Positions 7,700 to 14,465 of a DNA stretch of 14,994 bases are shown piece by piece; within the stretch, counting starts at the first letter, position 1; each line of letters starts with the position of its first letter. Made by a program: the position numbers and the translations under genes. The notes below the pieces were generated by a model. It did no database searches, had not been told where the DNA came from, and was given only the letters and a program-made list of their open reading frames with translations. The stretch spans positions 1 through 14,994 of the forward strand of contig JBASFL010000052.1 in the NCBI GenBank assembly GCA_049653005.1. The letters run 5' to 3'. Origin of the DNA: UBA2334 sp049653005 (GTDB lineage Bacteria > Pseudomonadota > Gammaproteobacteria > Burkholderiales > Burkholderiaceae_C).

Positions 7700-9619
7700 A
7701 TGTTCGACTACATCCGCAACAACACCCGGCTCATGGGCTTTTTGTTGGCCCTTTTCATCGTGCCGGCGTTCGTGTTGGTGGGCGTGGATGGCTACCGCAA
7801 CATGGACGGCCGGGGCGAAACCGTGGCAGTGGTGGCCGGTCAGTCCATCAAGAAAGACGAATGGGACGCGGCCCACCGCACCGAGGTGGACCGCATTCGC
7901 GCCAGCCAGCCCACGGTTGACACCAAGCTGTTCGACACCGACGCCGCCCGTTACGCCACCCTGGAGCGCCTGGTGCGCGATCGCGTGTTGCGCGCGGCGG
8001 CTGAAAAAATGAACCTGCTGACCAGCGACCAGAAACTGGCCCGCGATTTGCAGCAGAACGACGCGATTGCAGGCCTGCGCCGCGCCGACGGCACGCTCGA
8101 CATGGACCGCTACCGCCAGTTGCTGGCCGCCCAGGGCCTGTCGCCTGAAATGTTCGAAATGCAGGTGCGTCAAGACTTGTCGCAGCGCCAGGTCACGCAG
8201 GGCGTGGTGGCGTCTGCGTTGAACACACCCGCTGTTGCCAAGGCTTCGTTGCAAGCGTTTTTTGAACGCCGCGAAGTGCAACTTGCCCGCTTCAGCACCG
8301 CCGAGTTTTTGGCCAAGGTGCAGGTGTCTGACGCCGAGGTGGCCGATTACTACACCGCCAACCCCGCCCAGTTTCAGGCCGACGAAGAGGCCGACATTGA
8401 ATACCTGGTGTTGAACCTGCAGGCCGTCACCCAGGGATTGACCGTGAGCGACGCCGACATAGCCTCGTATTACGAGCAAAACGCAGCCCGTTACGCCAGC
8501 AAGGAAGAGCGCCGCGCCAGCCACATCCTGATCAATGCAGCCGCCAGCGCGCCTGCTGCCGAGCGCGAGGCCGCCAAGGCCAAGGCCACCGACCTGTTGG
8601 CGCAAGCCACCAAGGCACCAAGTGCGTTCGCAGAACTTGCCCGCAAACACTCGCAAGATCCCGGCTCTGCCCCGGGCGGTGGCGATCTGGGGTTCTTCCA
8701 GCGGGGCGCGATGGTCAAACCCTTTGAAGATGCCGCTTTTGCATTGGCGAAAGGCGCGTTGTCGGGCGTGGTGGAGAGTGAGTTTGGGTACCACGTCATT
8801 TTGGTGACCGACGTGAAACCGTCGGTGGCGCGTCCTTTGGCCCAGGTGAAGCCTGAAATCGAAGCCGAATTGAAAAAACAAATGGCCCAGCGGGAGTTCG
8901 CTGAAAAAGCCGATGTGTTTGGCAACCTGGTTTACGAGCAAGCCAACGCGCTGACCCCTGTGGCCGACAAACTCAAGCTCAAGGTGCAAACCACCAAAGG
9001 TGTGAAGCGTCAGCCCACCCCAGCGTTGCCCCCTGCGCTCGCCAACGAAAAGTTGCTGACCGCGTTGTTCTCGTCAGATTCGGTGGACAAGAAAAACAAC
9101 ACCGAAGCCGTGGAAACGGCTGCCAACCAGTTGGTGGCCGCCCGCATCGTGGCCCACCGTCCCGCCCACACCTTGGCGCTGGACGAGGTCAAGCCCCGCG
9201 TGTTGGCGTTGCTGAAAAGCCAGAAAGCACAGGCACTGGCCCGCCAGGAAGGCGAAAAAGCGCTTGCCGATGGCAAGGCCGGTGGTGCGGTCAAGTTGCT
9301 GCCCGCTGCGGTGGTGTCGCGCGACAAACCCTTGGGTTTGCAGCCCCAGGAGTTGTCGGCTGCATTGCGTGCCGACACGGCCAGCTTGCCCGCCTGGGTG
9401 GGTGTGGACTTGGGTGTGCAAGGTTATGCCGTGTTGAAAGTGATCAAACAGCAAGACCGCGAGGCCCCCACGGCCGAACTCGCCGCGCAGGAACTGCGCC
9501 AGTACAGCCAGTGGTGGGTGTCTGCCGAAGGGCAGGCCTACTACAACCTGCTGAAGAAGCGGCTCAAGGTCGAAATGAAGGTGCCCCAGCCTGGCGTCAG
9601 TGCCGCCAAGCAGGGGTAA
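7700..9619 (+). CDS. ppiD: periplasmic folding chaperone / peptidyl-prolyl isomerase PpiD
   Basis: PpiD is an inner-membrane-anchored periplasmic chaperone near the Sec translocon that helps outer-membrane and secreted proteins fold. The 639-residue protein starts FDYIRNNTRLMGF, has a single membrane segment at about 11-29, then a SurA-like helical region (about 37-205). A parvulin (rotamase) domain lies at about 269-372, with SHIL at 274-277, GGGDLGFF at 326-333 and FGYHVI at 362-367. The Ala/Lys/Gln-rich C-terminal part fits the long second half of the family. CAGGA lies nine bases before the ATG. Length matches PpiD (about 620-640 residues) and excludes SurA, which is shorter and secreted. 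Position after HU is the usual order in proteobacteria. Confidence 0.95.
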   Translation: MFDYIRNNTRLMGFLLALFIVPAFVLVGVDGYRNMDGRGETVAVVAGQSIKKDEWDAAHRTEVDRIRASQPTVDTKLFDTDAARYATLERLVRDRVLRAAAEKMNLLTSDQKLARDLQQNDAIAGLRRADGTLDMDRYRQLLAAQGLSPEMFEMQVRQDLSQRQVTQGVVASALNTPAVAKASLQAFFERREVQLARFSTAEFLAKVQVSDAEVADYYTANPAQFQADEEADIEYLVLNLQAVTQGLTVSDADIASYYEQNAARYASKEERRASHILINAAASAPAAEREAAKAKATDLLAQATKAPSAFAELARKHSQDPGSAPGGGDLGFFQRGAMVKPFEDAAFALAKGALSGVVESEFGYHVILVTDVKPSVARPLAQVKPEIEAELKKQMAQREFAEKADVFGNLVYEQANALTPVADKLKLKVQTTKGVKRQPTPALPPALANEKLLTALFSSDSVDKKNNTEAVETAANQLVAARIVAHRPAHTLALDEVKPRVLALLKSQKAQALARQEGEKALADGKAGGAVKLLPAAVVSRDKPLGLQPQELSAALRADTASLPAWVGVDLGVQGYAVLKVIKQQDREAPTAELAAQELRQYSQWWVSAEGQAYYNLLKKRLKVEMKVPQPGVSAAKQG

Positions 9620-9655
9620 TTGAGCCTGTCGCCGCACACCGTTCACAGGGCGGCG

Positions 9656-9684
9656 TTCAAATCGGTGTTTTAGCGGGTTATAAT
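9656..9684 (+). promoter_or_regulatory. sigma-70 type promoter of tRNA-His
   Basis: A perfect TATAAT lies at 9679-9684 and TTCAAA (four of six to the -35 consensus) at 9656-9661, with a 17-bp spacer. The -10 ends 11 bp before the tRNA, so transcription would start only a few bases upstream of it. This is the clearest promoter in the window. Confidence 0.75.
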
Positions 9685-9695
9685 TTAGAGCTTAC

Positions 9696-9772
9696 GGTGG
9701 CTGTAGCTCAGTTGGTAGAGTCCCAGATTGTGAGTCTGGTTGTCGTGGGTTCGAGCCCCATCAGTCACCCCA
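9696..9772 (+). tRNA. hisT: tRNA-His(GTG), CCA encoded
   Basis: The sequence folds as a full cloverleaf. The acceptor GTGGCTG pairs with CAGTCAC (one G-T pair), and the extra 5' G at 9696 faces C73, the identity element special to tRNA-His. The D arm GCTC...GAGC, anticodon stem CCAGA/TCTGG with loop TTGTGAG, and T loop TTCGAGC are present, and CCA is encoded at 9770-9772. The anticodon GTG is at 9730-9732. Position 38 is G where E. coli has T. It has its own promoter and terminator. Confidence 0.96.
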
Positions 9773-9780
9773 TATAAATC

Positions 9781-9815
9781 AACAACTTAGCCCGGTTTTC
9801 CGGGCTTTGTTGTTT
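9781..9815 (+). terminator. strong terminator after tRNA-His
   Basis: AGCCCGG (9789-9795) pairs with CCGGGCT (9800-9806) around a TTTT loop. After a two-base mismatch the flanks AACAAC (9781-9786) and GTTGTT (9809-9814) also pair. The T-rich 3' arm follows the GC stem. The near-symmetric flanks may also stop minus-strand transcription coming from the 10010-11521 gene. Confidence 0.85.
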
Positions 9816-9862
9816 CTGGGGTTTGCTGTAGAGCCGCTATGTAGCCAGCGGTGCGTGGTTTC

Positions 9863-9927
9863 GGGTTTTTTGCGCAGTTGGTAGAGCGCCTGCCTTACAC
9901 GCAGAATCTCGGCAATTCGAGTTTGTT
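9863..9927 (+). pseudogene. decayed tRNA-Val(TAC)-like sequence
   Basis: The region keeps tRNA spacing from position 10 to 65. The D arm is GCGC-AGTTGGTA-GAGC with one mismatch. The anticodon stem CCTGC/GCAGA has its outer pair lost, and the loop CTTACAC gives anticodon TAC at 9896-9898. The variable loop has five bases, and the T arm GGCAA/TTGTT encloses TTCGAGT. The 5' acceptor strand would be GGGTTTT (9863-9869), but the bases after the T arm (AGGAGTG) cannot pair with it and no CCA follows. It is therefore probably a broken gene left at the edge of the accessory patch, not a working tRNA. The exact boundaries are approximate. Confidence 0.6.
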
Positions 9928-9935
9928 AGGAGTGA

Positions 9936-9957
9936 TCAGATGCAAGCCTTCATCTGA
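9936..9957. repeat. 7-bp inverted repeat between tRNA relic and the GIY-YIG gene
   Basis: TCAGATG (9936-9942) and CATCTGA (9951-9957) are perfect inverted repeats around an 8-base loop. No T-run follows on either strand, so it is not a standard terminator. It lies 53 bp beyond the stop of the minus-strand gene and could be a 3' hairpin of that transcript. Confidence 0.4.
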
Positions 9958-10009
9958 GGCGGTGCGGTGCAGGCGTGCGCGGTGCCAAGGGTGCGCTTAA
10001 ACGCGTGCG

Positions 10010-11521
10010 TCAGGCAATCAACGTGTATCTGTTGCCGATCCGCTTGTGCTGTATGACTGGGCCGCATGCGTACTTCGGATTCTTTATGTCCGACAGCATG
10101 CTTTTTAGCGATGAGCGTGTTGTGTCGCAGAGCGACAGTAGTTCGTCGAATGTCTTCGGGCCGCTCTTTAGCGCTTCCCGTATTACGTCGAACTTGTTCG
10201 CGCCAGTTGTTGCCCGAGAGCGCGGCTTGGTTGGCTTGAACAACTTATCGCTATACGGCACAGACGGGTTGACGCAGTTTGGCGGCACTGGTGAGCCTTT
10301 CGGGTGTCGGAAGCACTTACCTGTCGTCAAGTCGCGCAGTGTCACGAAGCCGGTGCTCGTGTGCACGCAGTTCGGCGGATACGGCTGGTCGGCAGGATGG
10401 CTGAACGTTTCGTCTGTCAGCGTGTTGCGCAACGTGACGCGCCCGACGTTCGCCGCGATGCAGTTTTCCGGCACGGGTAAGTCTTTCGATTGCGAGAAAG
10501 TTTTGCCGGTCGTCAAGTCGCGCAAAATCACCAGCCCGGTTGTCGTACTTGTGAAGCCGGTCGGATACGGCAAGTCCTTTGGGTGGTGCACCGTTTCACC
10601 GGTGGCGCGGTTGACTAGCGCGACGAGTCCGCTGGTTACGAACACGAAGCCGTCGGGGATCGTCTTGTGCACGTCATGGCTGATCGTTTCGCCTGTTTTC
10701 ACGTTGCGCAATACCAACTTCCCACTGCCCACGTGCACGTAGCCGTCGGGAATCGGCTCGTTTACGTCGTGGCCAATCGTTTCGCCTGATTTCACGTTGC
10801 GCAATACCACGCGCCCGGCAGCCGTTGGCATGAAGCCGTCGGGGTACGGTTCGCCGACGCGTTGACGTTTCGTTTCTCCGGTCTTGCGGTTCACGAGTGA
10901 CACGTACCCGGCCGACGCTGGCTTGAAGCCGTCAGGGTAAGGCTCGCCGACGCGGTGGTGCAGCGTCTCCTTTGTCTCGTCGTTCACCAACGCGACGAAG
11001 CCGGCTGTCACGTGCACGTATCCATCCGGTATGGGTAAGTCGATGTGGTGATGTACCGTCTCGCCGGTGACGACGTGGCGCAACGCGACGAAGCCAGTGG
11101 TCACCGCCACACAGTTCGGCGGGTACGGCTGGTCGGCCGGGTGACTGAGGGTTTCGTTTGTCAACGTGTTGCGCAGCACCACGACGCCGCGCGTTCCTTG
11201 TCCTCCGCTCGTGATGTTCGCCAGCTTGATACCAGAGGCACGCAACTCGGTGATGCGGTCGATCTCCCACTTCGTCAGTGCGTCGTAATCGTCGGACATC
11301 GTGACCACGCGGCGCACTATGCCGCTCTTTTTTACGGTGCGCGAGTGTTGCGGGTTGTCGCGTTTGAAGTCGCGCACGCGGCTCGCGTTGCCGATACCGA
11401 TGTAAAACGGAACGGCAGTGTTGTCACCGGTGGCGCGGTAATCTTCATACCCGAACGCCGATACGCTCTTCGGCAGCTTGCCGACGATGCGCGGCTTCGG
11501 CAGCGTGGTCGTCTTGGTCAC
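10010..11521 (-). CDS. GIY-YIG nuclease-like protein with ten 31-residue repeats and C-terminal winged helix
   Basis: This 503-residue protein starts at GTG (11521), with AGAGG 12 bases upstream and an in-frame stop just before it. Residues 20-110 resemble a GIY-YIG nuclease: FGY at 23-25 in the GIY place, FYIGIGNASR at 39-48 with likely catalytic Arg, E86, and LANITSGGQG at 100-109, a motif common in phage and ANKLE1/LEM-3-like members. Residues 112-421 are ten repeats of exactly 31 residues. Residues 443-503 look like a small winged helix. I know of no named protein with this plan. Free-standing homing endonucleases join GIY-YIG cores to modular DNA-binding repeats, so a site-specific mobile endonuclease is the best guess; a defence nuclease is another. 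Base composition and codon use differ from the flanking core genes. No integrase or partner gene is visible. Confidence 0.85.
   Translation of the reverse strand: MTKTTTLPKPRIVGKLPKSVSAFGYEDYRATGDNTAVPFYIGIGNASRVRDFKRDNPQHSRTVKKSGIVRRVVTMSDDYDALTKWEIDRITELRASGIKLANITSGGQGTRGVVVLRNTLTNETLSHPADQPYPPNCVAVTTGFVALRHVVTGETVHHHIDLPIPDGYVHVTAGFVALVNDETKETLHHRVGEPYPDGFKPASAGYVSLVNRKTGETKRQRVGEPYPDGFMPTAAGRVVLRNVKSGETIGHDVNEPIPDGYVHVGSGKLVLRNVKTGETISHDVHKTIPDGFVFVTSGLVALVNRATGETVHHPKDLPYPTGFTSTTTGLVILRDLTTGKTFSQSKDLPVPENCIAANVGRVTLRNTLTDETFSHPADQPYPPNCVHTSTGFVTLRDLTTGKCFRHPKGSPVPPNCVNPSVPYSDKLFKPTKPRSRATTGANKFDVIREALKSGPKTFDELLSLCDTTRSSLKSMLSDIKNPKYACGPVIQHKRIGNRYTLIA
10259..11188 (-). repeat. ten tandem 93-bp coding repeats (31 residues each)
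   Basis: Units begin at residues 112, 143, 174, 205, 236, 267, 298, 329, 360 and 391, always 31 apart with no insertions or deletions. The consensus is G-x-V-x-L-(R/V)-(N/D)-x-x-T-G-E-T-x-x-H-x4-P-x-P-x-(G/N)-(F/Y/C)-x5. Gly1, Leu5 and Pro23 occur in all ten; Val3, Thr10, Thr13 and Pro21 in nine. Positions 2, 4, 8, 9, 14, 15, 17, 18 and 27-31 vary. The pattern suggests a beta-hairpin around the TG turn followed by a Pro-rich connector. Units 1 and 9 are nearly identical, as are the cores of 8 and 10, so units have been copied within the array. Confidence 0.95.
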
Positions 11522-11557
11522 GATGCGGTTTAACCTCTATTTTTAAGTGTCGATGTG

Positions 11558-11579
11558 TCACCGTGAAACGAAGCGGTGA
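11558..11579. repeat. inverted repeat in the leader of the GIY-YIG gene
   Basis: TCACCG (11558-11563) and CGGTGA (11574-11579) are inverted around a 10-base loop. The hairpin would sit about 36 bases upstream of the GTG start in the minus-strand transcript. The rest of the 206-bp gap between this gene and the oxidoreductase gene shows no convincing gene, promoter or terminator. Confidence 0.35.
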
Positions 11580-11727
11580 AGCCATGACGCCTTGAGTATT
11601 CGTTCTTCTGGAAGTATCAGCGTGTCTAACTGGACTTCTGACCTTCACGCCGCCGAATCTTGCTCTTCCGGATGCGCCTATGTAAAACCTTGCACACCAG
11701 AGGCTTTTCACATAACCAATCAGAATG

Positions 11728-12714
11728 TCAGTTCACCAGCACCAGTTTGCCTTGCACACCGCGTGAGCCCATCGTGGCGTAGGCGGCTTTCAGTTCGGCC
11801 ATGGGCAGGGCCTGGTGGATCAGGGGCTTCACGCGGCCTTGGCCGTACCACTGGGCCAATGTTTGCATCATGGCCGCATTGGCCTGGGGCTCGCGCCGGG
11901 CGAAATCGCCCCAGAACACACCCACCAGCGACGCGCCTTTGAGCAACGGCAGGTTCATGGGCAGTTGGGGAATCGGGCCACTGGCAAAGCCCACCACCAG
12001 GTAGCGGCCCCGCCACGCGATGCTGCGGAACACGGGTTCGGCGAAATCACCGCCCACCGGGTCGTACACCACGTCGGGGCCTTTGCCATCGGTCAAGCGT
12101 TTGATTTCGTCCCGCAGGCTGCCGTTGGGCGCGTGCTGGGTGTAGTTCAGCGTGGCGTCTGCGCCCAGTTGCAGGCAGGTCTGGCATTTGTCGTCGGTGG
12201 ACGCGGCGGCAATCACCCGTGCGCCCGCCGCTTTGGCGATTTGAATGGCGGCCGTGCCCACGCCCCCTGCGGCCCCCAGCACCAGCACCGTTTCGCCGGG
12301 CTGCAGCGTGGCGCGGTCCACCAGCCCGTGGTAAGAGGTGGCGTAGGTCATGACGAAGGCCGCCGCATCGGTGGCCGGGAAGTTGGGGGGCAACGGCAGG
12401 CACAGGGCCGCTTTGGCCAGTGTGTGGGTGCCAAACCCCCCTGTGCCGCTGAGACAGGCCACTTTCTGGCCCACGCTGAGGTGCTTCACCCCATCGCCTA
12501 CGGCGGCCACCGTGCCCGCGTACTCTGCGCCGGGCACGAAGGGCAAGGGGGGCTTCATTTGGTATTTGTTTTGAACAATCAGCAGGTCCGGGAAGTTGAG
12601 GCTGGCCGCTTCAATGGCCAGCAGCACTTCGCCCGGGCCCGGAGTGGGTGTGGGCAGCTCGGTCCAGGTCAGGGCATCGACGCCCGTGGGGTTTTCGCAC
12701 AGCCAGGCAAACAT
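11728..12714 (-). CDS. NADPH:quinone oxidoreductase-type zinc-independent MDR protein
   Basis: The 328-residue protein belongs to the medium-chain dehydrogenase/reductase superfamily. It has the N-terminal GroES-like fold with NFPDLLIVQNKYQ and PFVPGAEYAGTV (about 40-69), and the Rossmann dinucleotide motif AAGGVG at 148-153 within VLVLGAAGGVGTAAIQIAK. VVYDPVGGDF follows, and the C-terminus ends GKLVLVN. The zinc ligands of classical alcohol dehydrogenases are absent. Such enzymes reduce quinones, enones or acyl-CoA intermediates with NADPH; the true substrate is unknown. I chose the ATG at 12714, with GGAG eight bases upstream; an ATG at 12756 would add 14 non-conserved residues. It is divergent from surE. 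No terminator is seen after the stop, so read-through into the GIY-YIG gene is possible. Confidence 0.9.
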   Translation of the reverse strand: MFAWLCENPTGVDALTWTELPTPTPGPGEVLLAIEAASLNFPDLLIVQNKYQMKPPLPFVPGAEYAGTVAAVGDGVKHLSVGQKVACLSGTGGFGTHTLAKAALCLPLPPNFPATDAAAFVMTYATSYHGLVDRATLQPGETVLVLGAAGGVGTAAIQIAKAAGARVIAAASTDDKCQTCLQLGADATLNYTQHAPNGSLRDEIKRLTDGKGPDVVYDPVGGDFAEPVFRSIAWRGRYLVVGFASGPIPQLPMNLPLLKGASLVGVFWGDFARREPQANAAMMQTLAQWYGQGRVKPLIHQALPMAELKAAYATMGSRGVQGKLVLVN

Positions 12715-12827
12715 GGGTGTCTCCGTCAAAGGGTGGGGCGGGAAGGCTGTGGGCATGATAGGCAGCCTGTGGTCAAGGTGCAGCCCGCTTTGTCGCTGCC
12801 GGGACCGCCCTCAATAGAATGGCTTTC

Positions 12828-13640
12828 ATGAAAATTTTGATTTCCAACGACGATGGTTACCAGGCACCGGGCATCGTGGCGCTGTACGAGGCGCTGAAAG
12901 ACCTGGCCGATGTCGAGGTGGTGGCCCCTGAGCACAACAACAGCGCCAAGTCCAACGCGCTGACGTTGCACTCGCCGCTGTACGTGCACCGCGCCGCCAA
13001 TGGCTTTCGCTACGTGAACGGCACCCCAGCAGACTGCGTGCACATCGCGTTGACGGGGCTGCTGGGTTACCGGCCCGACCTGGTGGTGTCGGGCATCAAC
13101 AACGGGGCCAACATGGGCGACGACACCATTTATTCGGGCACGGTGGGCGCGGCCATGGAAGGTTATTTGTTCGGCGTGCCGGCCATTGCGTTTTCGCAAA
13201 CGGAAAAAGGCTGGGCCCATCTGGAAGACGCGGCCGCCACGGCCCGTCAGTTGGTGGCCCAACTGTTGCCCACGTTGGGCTCGGCCGCGGACCAGTCCCC
13301 GCCTGATTCGCAGGGCCAACAGGCCGCGCCCTGGCTGCTGAACGTCAACATCCCCAACCTGCCGCAAACAGCGCTGCGTGGCTTCAAGGTGGCCCGCTTG
13401 GGGCGCCGCCACGCGGCCGAGGCCGTCATCACCCAACAAAGCCCACGGGGCGACACCATGTATTGGATCGGTGGCGCAGGGGCGGCCCGTGAAGACGGCG
13501 AGGGCACCGACTTTCACGCCACCGCGCAGGGCTACGCCACCATCACACCGCTGCAAGTGGACCTGACCCACCACGCCGTGTTGCCTTATTGGGCCCCCAC
13601 CGCCAGCCGTTTGACCCAAACCTTGCAGGGCCTGGCATGA
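12828..13640 (+). CDS. surE: 5'/3'-nucleotidase SurE
   Basis: SurE is a divalent-metal-dependent phosphatase that removes phosphate from nucleoside monophosphates and short polyphosphate, linked to stationary-phase survival. The 270-residue protein begins MKILISNDDGYQAPGI with metal ligands D8 and D9, S39 in HNNSAKSNALTL, and N91/N92 in VSGINNGANMGDDTIYSGTVGAAMEG, the family signature. I start at 12828, where the conserved MKIL begins; an in-frame ATG at 12819 adds three residues and cannot be excluded. The stop overlaps the pcm start (ATGA at 13637). A TAGAAT at 12815-12820 could be a -10, but it overlaps the alternative start. The order surE-pcm-nlpD is conserved in proteobacteria. Confidence 0.96.
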   Translation: MKILISNDDGYQAPGIVALYEALKDLADVEVVAPEHNNSAKSNALTLHSPLYVHRAANGFRYVNGTPADCVHIALTGLLGYRPDLVVSGINNGANMGDDTIYSGTVGAAMEGYLFGVPAIAFSQTEKGWAHLEDAAATARQLVAQLLPTLGSAADQSPPDSQGQQAAPWLLNVNIPNLPQTALRGFKVARLGRRHAAEAVITQQSPRGDTMYWIGGAGAAREDGEGTDFHATAQGYATITPLQVDLTHHAVLPYWAPTASRLTQTLQGLA

Positions 13641-14440
13641 ACCCCACGCCCAAACCCCGGCCCAGCTTCCCGGCACGGCTGGACACAGGGCCGGCCCAAG
13701 CGCCAGCGGGGGCCATCAAGGCAGTAGCAAACTATCCATACACAGCAAGCGCTGGAGGTAAAAAAAGCTTGAATTCCCATGCGCCGGTGGGCCTGGGGCT
13801 GGACTCGTCCGCCGTGCGGGCGGCCATGGTGCGCAAGCTGGCGGGCACGGGCATTGCCCACCCGGCGGTGCTGCAGGCCATGGGCGAGGTGGAGCGGCAC
13901 AGGTTTGTGGACAGCGCCTTGGTCAACCAGGCCTACGAAGACACCAGCCTGCCCATTGGCCTGGGGCAAACCATTTCCAAACCCAATGTGGTGGCCCGCA
14001 TGCTGGAACTGCTGGTGCAAAACCAAGCCTTGCCCATGGGGCGGGTGTTGGAGATTGGCACCGGCTGTGGCTACCAGGCCGCCGTGCTGGCCCGGCTGTG
14101 TCGCGAGGTCTATAGCATCGAGCGGCTGAAAGGCCTGCACGACAAGGCCCGTGACCTGTTGCGCCCCCTGCGGGTGCCCAACCTGCACCTGCTGTTTGGC
14201 GACGGCATGTTTGGGTTTGCCGAGGGGGCACCCTACGCGGGCATCATTGCCGCGGCCGGGGGCGATGCCGTGCCCCGCGCCTGGACCGACCAGCTCGCGG
14301 TGGGCGGTCGCCTGGTGGCCCCCGCCAGCTTGGGGCGCAGCGGGCAAAGCCTGGTCGTGATAGATCGCACGCCCACGGGCTTGGTGCAACAGGTGTTGGA
14401 GCCCGTGCAGTTCGTCCCCCTAAAATCCGGGATTGCCTGA
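13637..14440 (+). CDS. pcm: protein-L-isoaspartate O-methyltransferase
   Basis: Pcm methylates L-isoaspartyl residues with S-adenosylmethionine and so starts the repair of aged proteins. The 267-residue product has the conserved core from about residue 58: VDSALVNQAYEDTSLPIGLG, the QTIS motif at 111-114 holding the active-site Ser, the SAM motif VLEIGTGCGYQ at 137-147, and PVQFVPL near the C-terminus. E. coli Pcm is 208 residues, so there is an N-terminal extension of about 57 residues, low in complexity and Pro/Ala-rich. Residues 30-47 of it are encoded by the dispersed repeat copy B. The ATG at 13637 overlaps the surE stop. An internal start after the repeat cannot be ruled out, for example the GTG at 13788 or 13815, which would give a protein of E. 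coli-like length. Confidence 0.93.
   Translation: MNPTPKPRPSFPARLDTGPAQAPAGAIKAVANYPYTASAGGKKSLNSHAPVGLGLDSSAVRAAMVRKLAGTGIAHPAVLQAMGEVERHRFVDSALVNQAYEDTSLPIGLGQTISKPNVVARMLELLVQNQALPMGRVLEIGTGCGYQAAVLARLCREVYSIERLKGLHDKARDLLRPLRVPNLHLLFGDGMFGFAEGAPYAGIIAAAGGDAVPRAWTDQLAVGGRLVAPASLGRSGQSLVVIDRTPTGLVQQVLEPVQFVPLKSGIA
13725..13768 (+). repeat. dispersed 44-bp repeat, copy B, inside pcm
   Basis: This is the sense-strand partner of copy A in earP: TAGCAAACT, then 13 bases, AAGCGCTGG, then five bases, AAAAAAGC, with the same spacing. It encodes VANYPYTASAGGKKS, against VANFSIPSSAGCQKS from copy A in EarP, in the same frame. The A-rich block and its AAGCTT stand out in GC-rich coding sequence. Confidence 0.7.
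14396..14426 (+). promoter_or_regulatory. weak promoter candidate upstream of nlpD
   Basis: TAAAAT at 14421-14426 (five of six to the -10 consensus) lies near the end of pcm, 39 bp before the nlpD start. TTGGAG at 14396-14401 is a poor -35 at 19-bp spacing. In other proteobacteria nlpD and rpoS have promoters separate from surE-pcm, which is the main reason to record it. Confidence 0.25.
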
Positions 14441-14465
14441 ACCGCTGCCCGCGTTGCCCACACCC

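Noticed and set aside
6338..8989. 883-codon minus-strand open frame spanning the EamA, HU and ppiD genes
   Set aside because: It crosses three real genes and the HU terminator on the opposite strand and shows no motif; GC bias removes stop codons in this frame.
9511..9777. 88-codon plus-strand open frame running through the tRNA-His gene
   Set aside because: It starts inside ppiD in another frame and reads through a promoter and a tRNA.
9975..10742. 255-codon plus-strand open frame opposite the repeat array
   Set aside because: It is periodic only because it is antisense to the 93-bp coding repeats; the minus-strand frame has the domain motifs and keeps the conserved residues.
10259..11188. 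CRISPR or satellite array
   Set aside because: The 93-bp units are contiguous, diverged mainly in a codon-respecting way and translate to a conserved 31-residue consensus, so they are coding repeats without spacers.
11618..11628. GTCTAAC resembling an integron attC core
   Set aside because: I found no paired GTTRRRY partner with the L and R box arrangement at a suitable distance, and there is no integrase gene.
11445..11711. 88-codon minus-strand open frame upstream of the GIY-YIG gene
   Set aside because: It overlaps the start of the longer gene in another frame. It contains FYIGASGRAR, which looks like a GIY-YIG fragment, but the context around it does not match and the similarity is probably chance.
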